From: Lanius collurio
Taxonomy: Eukaryota > Chordata > Aves > Passeriformes > Laniidae
Direction: 5' to 3'
NCBI GenBank assembly: GCA_020086605.1
Contig: JACBWW010000040.1
Coordinates: 6,210,433 to 6,274,432 of the forward strand
DNA: 64,000 nt
The notes under the pieces are model-generated. The model did not search any database, was not told the DNA's origin, and worked only from the letters and a program-made list of their open reading frames with translations. How positions within the stretch are numbered: the first letter of the stretch is position 1; each line of letters opens with the position of its first letter. The position numbers and the translations under genes were made by a program. Shown in pieces: positions 46,501-59,100 of this stretch.

Positions 46501-49500
46501 TATAAAGGTCTTAAAGAAAAGCATCAACGCTTTTAAAGCATCCTCTTGTAGAGCTTTGAGCAAGTCTGAGGGCCAATCTTTAACATCTCCAGTGTAGCAG
46601 TGACTGTACATAAATTTACCTTTTCCTAGAATGCCTCTGTTGCAACATTTCACAAGCTAACAAGGTTGGTTTACAACTAGGAACTTTGGGTTTCTTTTTA
46701 TCCTTAGCTTGCAAAAGAGTTTTGAATTTTTTGTCAAGCATTCAGCCAGCTCAGCTCTATTTTTTCCCCTGATTTTACACTATGTGATCTAATTTGTTAA
46801 TTCAAATTGCACACTTTCCAACGAAGCAGTTACACCCCTCCTTTTAACCTCCCATCTCCTACTGCTTTTTTTAAAAGCAACTGTGATATAACATTGTAGA
46901 CATTTCAGAATATAAGAGCAACAAGAAAATGTTTTAAATATGTAATATTAGAGAGCACAAGTGTTCAGGAAAACACCAAGCAGATTCCACTAGCTAATAG
47001 CTTGCTTAAATTTTATAAGTGAGAAAATTTGAGCTTTATCATGACTCATTTTCATAATACTATTTTTTTTTTTTGGTATTACAGATATAGCTCCAACAAG
47101 TAGGAAGCAAAAAATTAACATAAGGATGTTGCAGGGATTCTGTTCTTGATTTGACAAGAGCTCCTGGTGGTTTCCAGCACACCAGAGCATGGAGGTGCAT
47201 CCAGCAGGGTGTGTTTACAAGGCAGGGAACACTGCACCTGTCATACATGGCATGCACATGCAATATTCCCTGGAAAGCAGAGCCCTTTGTTAGCAAGGAG
47301 GAGGATATGTATTATTTATTGTTTCCATCACGTACCCCCCAAGACCCTCCGTCTGCTCTGCCTCGAGGTAAAGCTCCAGACACAACAGCCTGAGGCAGGA
47401 GGGGCTCCAGGATGGGATGTGCCAGGCTGTCCCTCAGGGACCTTATGGAAGCAACCACCCCTTCCCACAGTCATAGCCCAAGGAATTGTATTCCACTTAC
47501 AGGAAGAAAATAATTTTCATTCTTCAACATATTGCTTCTTTATCATGGTTTTCTTATGATTCACCTGTATTCCAAATACCATTTCTGGCAGATCTAATCT
47601 CAATTTCACTTTTCCCTGGCTTTCCAAGTCCCATGAAGTTATCCTTTCACTCTTTTCAGGCAGGTATTAAACACCTCACCCTAACAAAGCCATTCAAGTC
47701 CTGATCCCAAACCACTCCAAAACAAGGGATGTTGGATAGATTAGCTAAGATATCAAATAAAAGAACCAAATATAACTTAACCAAGACTACTTGATTTCCC
47801 ACAAGTTTACATTGCAACCTCTCTAATTGTTGGACTTTGTATTTTCTATTAATATTAGAAAACTTGATAGGAAATAGACTTTTTCACCACAGCATGCCAA
47901 GGGCAAAGCCCATCCTGGGGTCCATGGACTGTCACTATGGATATTCTCACTGAGGAAAAAAAACCCCACACTTAAAGCTCCCAGCTATTTAAGGAAGCCA
48001 TCAGAGCATGAAGAAGAATCCCAGTTCAATGTTGCTTTGTGTAAAAAAATTGTTAAACAAGGCTTTTAATACATACTGAAATGAGATCTGATACACATTC
48101 TTGCTGCTCAGTGTTGTACTACATCTTGTTTTTATTAAACCTCATTTTCAGAGTATTTACCTAAAAACATCCTCTTGTTTATTTGGAAGAATGATAAAAT
48201 GAATGAATCAAGAAATAGATGTCTTTAAATAATTCTTCCTATAAAATAAACCCAGATGGGAAATCCCAAACCATTACCTTCTCAGGGCAGCTCTGGTACT
48301 TCCTACTTGAAGTTACCACTTACAGAAAACAAACCAGATGGATTTTATTATCATTGAGGATAATTGGCTTCATCTTTCCACCTAAAACTTCCCATGGGTT
48401 TAGGCATCTTCCTGCTCATTCCAAATCTACCCTTTAACCATACAGGATTTCAGTACTGAGAGCGTCAAACTTCAAAAAAATCAGAATTCTGCTAAAGGCA
48501 GCATCTTATTTCTACCAAAGTCAACAGTAACACTTTCAATGATGACAGAAGAGAGACTTGACTTCTGTTTTTACAAAATTTAAACAAAGAACTACAACCA
48601 CTTGCAAGAAAAATACCAAAAATCAAAAGAAACCATCTTCAGAAGACCATTTAATACTATTTAAGTATTCCCAAATAGGTCTTGTTAATAATTATTTATA
48701 TCTACTTTGTCCTGCAGAAATTTTTAGTTTTGTTTTTTATGCCTCATAATTCCTTAATATACAGCAGGTATTGATATTTTGTGACATATTTGGTAAGAAG
48801 AGAATGACTTGCAAAGCATAAGTTCCTAAACTCCATCTTCCCGGTTTTTTCCATTTTTCCTTCAAGCTTCAGGGGCTGTCAAGGAATATCAAACATCTCA
48901 TTTGTTTTCTGTAATTTATGCCACTTTCCTTCTTTCCCTTCCCCCTTTTCTGAAGTTTCCTTCTGCCTGGACACACCAATTCCTGATGGCTTTCCTGTGC
49001 AGTCTGGCTGCTGCAGGAGTTACATGGGTTGGGATGTGAATTGAGAACTACAAACAAATCCTGGAAAACCACAAATCTCACTAGTGGCTCATTTTACTAA
49101 AATTTATGTGCAAGTATTTAACAAAACCCCCTCATTTCAAAATAAACCCTAAGTTCCTTGGTGCTTCCAGTGACAAAGATTTCCAAAGGCAGGCAGCTGA
49201 AGCCCTCTCACTGCACACATGGAGGCATTCCTAGAATAAAAACCTCTCAAAAGGAAAGGTCAGGCCCTTTGATTTGGCTCTTGGTTTGAGCATTTCTAAG
49301 TTCACAGAGAATAAAAGATGTTTTCAGTTTTTGGCAACACCAAGACCTTCGAAGCAAAACAACAAAAGTAATAATTTATAGGAGGAATTATACAAACTTC
49401 CAAGCATTAGTAGTGTATGACTGGGGGAGCTGCTCTGAAATAATAATTTCAGAAAATTCATGTCAGACTAGTTCATGTCATCATGCCTTTTATGAAAACA

Positions 49501-52500
49501 AGCTGCCTGCCTGTCCAGAAAAAACAGTCCAAGCACTATATAAATTATATCAGTTAAATATGAACTTCACAGCAGCTGCATTGAAATTCAGGACAGAGCA
49601 TGTGTGGGATGAAGAGAGTGGCTAGACCATAGATCTGCCTTCAGATAAAGGCACTAAAAGCCTCCAGGAATTCCCACTCCAAGATAAGGACTGAGTTTCA
49701 AGAATATTTATGATGATATGACAGATTTTACCACCCCACAGATGTAACTGAGATCAGGAAGGAGCTCAAGAGCACATCACCTCTGAGTCACATTCCAGGC
49801 TGTCAGACTGGGTACTAGTAAAAGGAAGAATCACTGGAAGCCTTTCCAAAGGCACAGGAACATAATTTCATCCTTTATAATCTCAACAAGCAGGAATAAT
49901 TGCCATTTCATTCAGCACAGCACTAAGACACAAGTGCAAAGTCAGTCCCATTTCTTACATCATGCTGAAGCCTTCTCCTGTGCTTGGAGAAATGAGTGGT
50001 TGCTTATTCTGGAGGAATTTTCATTAGCAAACACACGTGCAAAGACATCTGAAGTAGCACAACTGCTGCTACTGTGTAAATACATCCTACTGAGGGCAAA
50101 TCTGCATTTATAGCTAGCATAAAAAACATACAAAGAGCTAATTTTTACAGGGACAACTCCACACAGAATATATTCTCAACCCCATACAGGTTTCCAATTC
50201 CAGACATGCATTTTTTAAAAAAATGCCAACCCTCAAACTGTTGGATATCAATCACCAGAGCACACTTCCCCTTGGACAGACACACTCAATTATTTAGGCA
50301 AACCAAACTCCTCCAGGAAACTGGAAATCCTGGCACTGGGAAGTCAACAGATGTCAGAAGCCAGTCAGCAAGGACTTCTAGGAATTCATTAGCCAGTGAA
50401 CACCAGTGATGCTGATTCCAAGCAACCAACCCAGTACACAGCTGCTGCCTCAGTTTTCTTCACAATCAAGGGCACTTGGCCACAGAACTCAAGAAATTAT
50501 TGAGCAAATAATTCAAATCACATCAACCACTTTCCTGCCCTAGTATGAAATTCTGACAGTGGACTGCTGAGCCCCAATAAAGCCAGGACACACATTATAA
50601 GTTCAGAAGCCCCACATGGAACTTGGCTCTCCAGCTCCTTTGCTACTGGACAAAGAGCACAAGAGTTATTTGGAAGGTGGCTGCAAGTAAAGAAATGCAT
50701 CTCTACCAGAGAGTAACTTCCCCCCACATAATAAAGCAGCAAAAAGGATTTCTATTTCATTAAAACATCCATTTTGGCTTTCAACTTGGTACAGGATGTC
50801 ACAGACTTGCCTACATATTTGTTTACTGAAACAATGGAAACAAGAGTTCAGAATTCAAATATTGACAGATCTTCTATCGTGGTGTGAATCCTTCTGTTCC
50901 TTTATTCTTCTTTGACTTCATGACAGAAGCAACCTTCTCTATGTAATTTTATTTATCCATATATTGATTCAGCACATAGAAAAACACTATAACATTTCCT
51001 TAATTTATAGCCCTCTCAAATAGATAAAACACCACATTTCCGCTTTAAATAATTATTTCCATCCCATTTTTAATTGGTGGACATTTTTAATGACTTACCT
51101 TTCCCAATAATTGAAGACAAAGCCCCAAAATTCATAAACATTGACGAGTCCATTTCTTAAGGATCCTTCATCTTCAAGGTGTATATTAAGAATCAGTGAC
51201 CATCTAGGAAACCTAACCACTAAAATAATTTTCTATTCTGGATATTAATTTAGAAACATTTTTAAGCCAAGAGTCTGATCCCCTACAAATACACCCAAAC
51301 AACTGGTAATATAACAACTCAAGGATTAAGTCTACCAGCTTAAGAAATCTGTGCTGAGCTTCTCAGACAAAAAAATCCAGCAGGAACTTCAAGGGATGAC
51401 ACCTCCAGACAAAAAGCAATACAATTACAGCTGAGATCCAGAATATTTCATTAAATATTAATATCGCCTGCTTTGCCTTGCTCCTGTAGCAGCAGCAAAA
51501 GGATAAAAACAGACAGAAAAACCTGCCCAGCTACTTAAGTTGTAGGTGATTGTTTAATGAAACTTTGACTCCTCCACCTGTATTTGCAGATGAAGAACAA
51601 GCGTTCTGAATTGCTGGAGAATGTTCTCTCCAAACCCCACAGCACTCATGCACCCAAAATGCTGGATAAGAACTGGTAAAGGGATCACAGTTCCCTACCT
51701 TTCACAGAACACAAATCACTGATTTTATTAGAAAAAGACACACGTTTTTCCCAGATAGACAACTGATGCACAAGTGGGGTGACCAGCAAACACCAACTGA
51801 CCAAACTCTGAAGTAACAGGGTAGAAAATAAAACCTCTTTATTCCACCTAAATACATTTACAACCCTTACAAGATTAATTAGAAAACAAACACTGAGAAC
51901 CCTAAGGAGAACAAATTACCAGAACAGAAAACTATGCATAAACAATTCAGGCCTTTATCTGCATGTATAATTTTAACACAATTACATTTGCCACGAGCAC
52001 AGGGGACAAAAATGGTTGTGTGGCTGCAGCTTTAACAGGAACCATAAGCAGCTCAAAGCTGCCACATTTAAACAGAGCAGCCACAAAACTCTGATGGAAA
52101 CCTGGCTGAACACCAGATCGAAGCAGAGACACTAAAGGGGGTGCAGGCAGCACTTAATTCAGAGTAAGGAGCAGCTTTCCCATTCAGTTTTATGTGGACA
52201 AATCTTTCTGTCTCTCCCATTTTTCTCTCTTTACCACCCTTACAAATCAAGGCTACCCTGCCATATCTACAGTCCACTGCACACCTTAAGTGAAAGCTGT
52301 GTGTTCCCAGCACTCTGTTGCTGGAACAATGTTGACTTAGGAACTCAGCAGGAAAGACAGATGAAAACTAAGAAACTCTTTCAGAGCCGAGTTAAATGTG
52401 GCAAAGAGCAAGTATAAACAAGATCAGTGTGCCTAAATCTGCATCAATCAAGGCAGAGCAGCACCTCTCCATAATACCTCAGCTCACATCCTCTGGTTTT

Positions 52501-52549
52501 TATGCTCAAAACAGCCAAAACGTGCATCAACATCGGCAGCAGCAGAATC
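43581..52549. other. AT-rich non-coding DNA, no gene seen
   Basis: No repeat family beyond short A/T runs (for example the T11 near 47064-47074) was recognised. Open frames are below 131 codons and show no known domain. A 70-codon plus frame at 49413-49625 looks compositionally protein-like but cannot be assigned. Confidence 0.42.
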
Positions 52550-53105
52550 CCAGGAGGGCCAGGTGGGAAGGACAGCAGCTCAGTCCCACCATCTCAGAGC
52601 ACACAGCACAGGATTGTGTCCAGCTGGGTCTGGAGTATCTCCAGAGAGGAAAATTCCACAGCCCCTCTGGGCAAACTGTTCCAAGAAGTTCCTCCTCCTG
52701 CCCAGAGGAACTTCCTGGGCATCAGATCCTGCCTGCTTCTCTTGTGCCATGGCTGGGCCGCCTGGAGCAGAACCCAGGCCCTGCAGACAGGGCTGAGGGC
52801 CCCTCTCAGCTGTGGCTGCCCCAGAGGCTGAACAGCCCCACCTTCCTCAGCCTTTCCTGGGCAGGGAGATGCTCCAGGGCCTTCCTCAGCCTCTGCTGGC
52901 CCCACTCCAGGAGCTCCCTGTGCTGATGATCCCAGCTGTGCCTCACCAAGATTTACCCCCATGATTTGCTGGGAATGCTCTTCCCATGCACCCCAGATCC
53001 CATCAGCCTTCCTGGCCCCCAGGACACTGCTGGTCAGGGACAGCTTGGTGTCTGCCAGGGCCTCACAGGTCCTTCTCTGCAGAGCTGATCTCCAGCAGGT
53101 AGGCA
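52550..53105 (-). mobile_element. CR1 LINE fragment, longest copy in the window, minus strand
   Basis: This is the reverse complement of a CR1 3' portion. Recognisable blocks in order are 'cacaggattgtgtccagctgg', 'gagtatctccagagagg', 'ccctctgggcaaactgttcc', 'aggctgaacagccccacc', 'gagatgctccagggcc', 'ccccactccaggagctccctg', 'cagccttcctggcc', and 'cttctctgcagagctgatctcc'. Minus-strand translation across 52594-52680 ends with the CR1 ORF2 C-terminus (WNSLPRGAVEFSSLEI, then QTQLD). Several consensus sections are missing, for example right after 'ctgttcc', so the copy has internal deletions. A 251-codon open frame on the minus strand at 52594-53349 runs through it but is mostly out of frame with ORF2, so it should not be called a gene. 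It is inactive. Confidence 0.9.
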
Positions 53106-56100
53106 GGAAAAGCCTACAGAGAATGAGGGCACCACCCCAAACCTCCTGAGGAGGTTCCTTGGTTGCTGGCAAGTCTGTAGGAAGCACAGACAGAACAGCT
53201 CCAGGGTGTGAGGGGACACCAAGTGACAGAGGACAAGGACTAAGCTTTCCTTTTGATCTACATATCAAACATGGAAGAGGATCGAAGAACCAGGTACTTT
53301 CCACTCCTGTGCTTCTATAAAAATCACTTTGTAGGCTGCTCCAAAGCAACAGATCTTAGAGCTGGGGATTTTTATGTAAAATGTGATAAAGAAGACCTAA
53401 ATCTGTTCCATGATGTTACTATGCAACATTCAAACTGCTCCCTTTCCTGATATGTTTTTAAAGTAAAGCCAGTTTCAAAGAATTCCAGGTCCCAAGCAAT
53501 TACTTATTGCTTACAGTTCTTCAGGGCACTTCAGTGAATCCAGGGAGAGATTGTGTTTGCTAAGGAATGCAAAACACTTCCCTTATGGCAAAATTCTTTC
53601 AGACAATGAAACTGCTGCTGGCTGGAGAATACAAATCATCCTTGATCATCAAAGGGATTTTTTTGTAAAGCAAAATATTCTTCATTAATTATTACTTTAT
53701 ATACATTCACCACTTTTAGCAGCTGTTTCATACAAATTTATGTCTCTTGAGCTGATGTGCAGCTCTATGAAATAACACAAAATAAATGAGGCTTAACTAT
53801 GAAGGTCACCTTCTCCCAAACACCTTTCAGGAACCTGCAGTCAAAAAACCAGGACTTCAGTAAACCCTTCAAAACCCAAATCAGGAAATTTTCATTTTCC
53901 AGAAGTTCAAAAGCATTTTGAGCTACCAAGTGGGACTGGGCACCAAAAAGCTTTTTAATATTTTAGAATCAAAAAACCTTCCAATAATTAACAAGTTAAA
54001 GTTGATTGAGTTAAAGAGATTCAGGCCTCACTCTTCATCAGCAATTAACTTCATTATGAAGAAGCACAAATTTTTCAAGTCTCTGCATATTTAAAATTCT
54101 TATATAACTTTCTTTTAACAAGTCATGATGCTCTGTCTGGCTTCTCTGTTTTACTGCCATGTTGAATATATTCCTTCCCTTTTTAAACTGATTTCTAAAA
54201 AACACAGTTCTCCAAACAACTAAAAGTTCCAGACATCCTGGTTCTTCAATGCTGTTTGGAATTTTTAACCTATTATAGAAAATCCTGGGAAATTGTATTA
54301 ATTGGGGAGTGATATACACCCCCAAAAATTAAAAAAAAAAATTATAGGATTAGAGCATAACACAAGACATCATCTTGGTTCATCTTCCACAAACACAAAT
54401 TAAAACATGTTTTAAACACTGCTTGACAAGAAAAAAAATCCTTTTATACTCTGGGGCTTCTCAGAAGAGATCACAAGAGAAGAGGGAAGAAGTTAATTTA
54501 ATGAGAAAAGGAGTTACATATTAAAAAGTAGTTAATAATTATTAGTTGCTCTGTGACAAGAAATTTCCACTTATCTTCTGAATTCTGCATTCCTAGCAGG
54601 AATTAGTTCCATTTACACCTAAACAGCTCCTTGGAGCACTGGATCTGCAATGGCAAGGTGGGGAATGCTTTTGTAAATTCAAAAATCTCACTTCAATCAA
54701 ACCTGCAAGAATGATGTTTGAGAAGAGGGAAAGATTAAGAGATAAGAACTGGAACAAGCTCCTCTCCATTGGCTAGAAATTTATTTTCCATTAAAACTGT
54801 CAACCAGCTTTATCAAAATAATTGATTTTAATTACACTTGACAATCCCAAAATTGCTGTCTTACTTGCAAAAAAGTCCTGTTCAACATCAGCCACCAAAA
54901 GAAAAATCAATATTTCAACTCATCCCTTTTCTCCTGCTATTGATTCCCCTGCAAAGCAGATGGAAACCAGCATTTTAGTAGGGGAGTTGCTGAGAGAAAT
55001 ATCTAGAAGGCACAAAATAGTAACTTCCACATATGCAAGTAGATTGACATCTAGTGTAAAAACACTGAACTACAAAGCCTATTCTACATATCAACACGGA
55101 TTAATTTAAAATATTTTTTTTAAATGACAAGAGCATCAAATCCTCCAACTACAAGCACCTTAAATAATTGGTTTTTAAAAAAAAATAGCTACACAGAGCC
55201 ACAAACATTACACCAGCAACTGAGGAAACACAGCTTCCAGAAGAGGAGAAATGAGACATCAGCAGCAAATAAGAAAAAATCAGAAATAAAACATGGCAGG
55301 AAGGACAAGGAAGAGGAACACAGGCCAGCCAGCTGGTCAAGGAGAAGCTTTTTCCAGCTCTGGATAAGGTGAAATAGAAGAGTTAGAGACAAAGGAAGAG
55401 GGTCAATCCCAGGGCCATTCTTACATGGTTTAATTTTAGAACCATGACCAAAAAATCTTGGATCCTCTCATTCCTGTGTTGTAGACTCAGAGACTGATGA
55501 GGAGAGGTATAAATAGTCTCTAATCAGCTGTGTTCTTTAACACAATGCATAGGGAAAGGAAGTTTATATGTTGTAGAAAAGATAAATAAAAGGCCTTTCA
55601 AAGTCATTCCACTGAAGAGTGACTCCTTGCATCAGCATCATTATCCTAGAATTTACCTTATTTAATATCTTTGGGCAAAGACGTTTCCACTCCTTTCAAA
55701 GGAACACATTTCAAAGTAATCTCAAGAGTTTGTCAGGTTTTCACTCTTCCCAGTATTGGTAGCACTGGCAGAGATTTTGGACCTTGCCACATTTTCCTGG
55801 CTGTTTCAGCTGTATTTTCACATTCCTGCCTGTAGTAATTTCACAAAAGCAATGTCTAAAAAATAGTACCTTAAAAGCTGAGAGAAGAGCATCCAAACAA
55901 TTCCTGACTCATTCCCAACATACCTTCCATAACAATATTAGAACATCTGTGTCTGAAACCCAACAATTCATTGTGCCCTGATACCCTATTGCCCTAAGTG
56001 AGGGTGAAAGCCAAAATTAATTTTTTTTTTAAAAGTAAATACAATTCCTCAGCTTGCCATTGACCCAATGTGTTAATCATGACAACTGACAGTTTGTGCT

Positions 56101-59100
56101 GTTATAGATACAACCCAAGGGTTGTTTTGACTCAGGAAAACTCAGGACTCCAGGGAACCTCTGCCTGATGAGTCAGAAGTGAGCCATGACTTCGGGATAA
56201 GCTCTGGAAATGGCAAATACAGCTGGAAAAGTGAAACAAGGGCTGCTCCCAGGGCCATTCCTGCAAGGGCACAGGAGAGAGAGCTCCACTCTGAACCAAA
56301 CTTTCCTGACAGTAACAGCACTGTACATGCCAAGTCACCCAGAAAGCGATTCCTTGGCACCACTTAAACCCTACAGAGCTCTAAAGTGAAAGCTAAGGAG
56401 AATTTGCTCAATCCCTAAGACCCTGTCAAACTCAAATGCATCCAGTTTTGTTCCTCAACCTAAGGATTTTCAGAAACTGCAAACAGGCAGAACCCAAGGA
56501 AAAAAAAACCCAAATGTTGTCCATTTTTTGTTTTGGGCTTGAAACCAAACTACACAAAATTAACTGGAGAAATGCCCAATACAGCTCCAACTGCCACCAA
56601 GTAACTACTGCAGAAACACACTGAAAACAAGGGAAAGTGACATGGGTTTGGAACAAAATGCTTGTTTTGTTTTCCTTGAGTGTCTGAACTACATTTTACA
56701 TCCCTATCTGTTAAGATGCAAAACCTCCACAGTCCAAAGACAGACTGCAGGAAATGATCCATCACTGATTCAGGATCTGCTTTTCCTCATTTGTCATCAG
56801 TAGCACACTGGATATCATTAAAAAAAAGATAATATTTAAATAGATCATAGCCTTCCTTGAACATAACTGTTTTCTTTATTTTTACCATTTTTTTAATTAG
56901 AAGAACTAGACACCAGAGTAGCAAACTATGCAATGAACCTGAACAGAATAAATAACTGGAAATTATTTATAATACTCTTACTATCTCCTTTTCACTAAGG
57001 ATTAGTAATAATCCCTCATGCTCAGATTTATTAATTAACTGCCAAATAGTCATGAGAGTAGCTGAAATCTGAGAATTAAACCAAAATTCAGACGTTTGCA
57101 TGCCTTTGGGTTTTGGCATTATCTCAACAGCGCAATATGGGTGGCTACAAACCTTTATTTAAAGCAGAATTTCAATTCCTATAGAATAGTTTCGTACCAA
57201 GCATTGGGGCCTTGAGAAAAAAACATCAAGTATTGTCACAAATGTTTAATTAGCAATGCAGTCAATCAAGATGCTATCACAGAATCATTAGTGAATTAAG
57301 TACTATCAGTGTGCCTAAAAACAGATTTAAAAACCACATTTGCTATAATTAGCTAAAACTAACCTCCCTTTCTAGACTTTTTTTTTTATTCAGCATCTAA
57401 AAGACCCCAGAAGTTGTTTGCTAGAGCAACAGCCCTCTTAGCATAATTTCTTAAGTTACAAATCTTTCTCCTAAAGGAATTTAATTTTTAACCTTTCTTA
57501 TAAAATATACCTTTTCATCAAGACCCATATGCTTTGAAAAACCCCTTCCTGAGGCCTTCTTATTTTTTATCACTAGACAGATTAAATGTCATCAAGCCAG
57601 AATTTCTTTGTCATCCAGCCACTCTGCCACACTACAGCAGTATAAAATAACCAAAACTTCAACTTAAATTGCCACCAGAGGATCTTGCTTCCTGTCAAGC
57701 TGGAATGGAGCCAGGACAAAAGTGCTCCTGCATTTCAGTGTCTGCTGGCCTCAAAACAGCTGTTCTTCCCTCTCTTGCAGAGGCACAGAATCACCAACAA
57801 AAATAGAAGCACCTGGCTGTCCTGCCCATCTTATACTCTGCTTTTTTGAGCTGGTCACAGAACCAGAACTAATATTTTCTTTTAAGCCAGCATTTAGAAC
57901 ACTTCACCTTATTCCTTCCTCTTCAGCAAATCCCAGGATCATTGTATAAAAGCCATACAGAGGATACTCTGCTCTTGCCTACACTGGTGGGGGGAAAATG
58001 TAGGACAGCCCTTCCCTTTTGTTCTCCTGTATTTAGATGTGACCTTGAGATAGATTCCAAAAGCCACTGGCACATTCCCCCGCTGATCCCCTCTAAGAGC
58101 AGGGAAGCAGGCTGAGAACAGGGTTACCAACCACAGAGCTCCAAACAAGCAGCATCAACACTCCCTGGAAATGGACTGTGTGCTCCACCCACAGCCCAGG
58201 GCACCTCTGCACCCCTTTCACCACCAACCTCCACCAGAGGATTTGCCCAATCTTGTGACCAACTCAACGTGCCCATTCTGTATTTTGAAGAGTGTGGATC
58301 AGAGAACTTGTTCCTACCTAAAGACAGCTGTTTAAAATTAACACTTGCTACATACCAGGTATAACTTCATTGACATCAACACATTATTGACAGGACTACA
58401 AACTCTGTCCTTTCCCACTTTGTCCTCTGAGGTTCTCTCTAACAACAGCCACAATAAGCAGCTGCCTGCCAGGAAAACCACCATGCAAATAAACACTTGT
58501 CTACCCTGGACACTGCCCCACATAATCCAAGCAGCTGCACAGTCCCTGCCTTTAGTGCTCTGGCACATCCATTCCTGCTCTTCACTGGAAGCACTGGGAT
58601 AGGCGGCACAGATCACCTGGCCCAGAACAACAAATATTCTATTTCTGTCCAGTTCCCCACATCAAAGCACACATTCTGATTTAAACAGGCCAGAGGAGCA
58701 AGGGAAGTGTTTCCCATGACAAGCCATGGAGATATGCACAGGCACAATTCCACTGAAGGCACCTGGGCTCTGCACTCAGCCATCCATCTCAAGGTGAAGG
58801 TCATCCCTCTGGAAAGCCACATCAGCTGGAAAAACACTTAGAGCATCTCAGGAAGTTCTATTTTCTAACCTCACGGTAACACAGACCTCTTTTAGGCCTT
58901 TCTATAGGAGTCATGTTCCCAGTGACTTGATCCCCTTGAGAGAAGACAAATTTCCATGCAGGACTCCAGCTAAAGCCATTAAGTCCATTTTTTAATCTCC
59001 ATTTGGGAGGATAATTAGGAAGAGGAGAGCTAATAACACAGAGTGGTCTCCTTAGGGCAAAGGCATTGGGCAAGTCTCCAGCAGGAAGGAATTCTAGCAC

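Noticed and set aside
52594..53349. 251-codon minus-strand open frame
   Set aside because: It overlaps a CR1 copy and is mostly out of frame with ORF2. Only its last residues match the CR1 protein.
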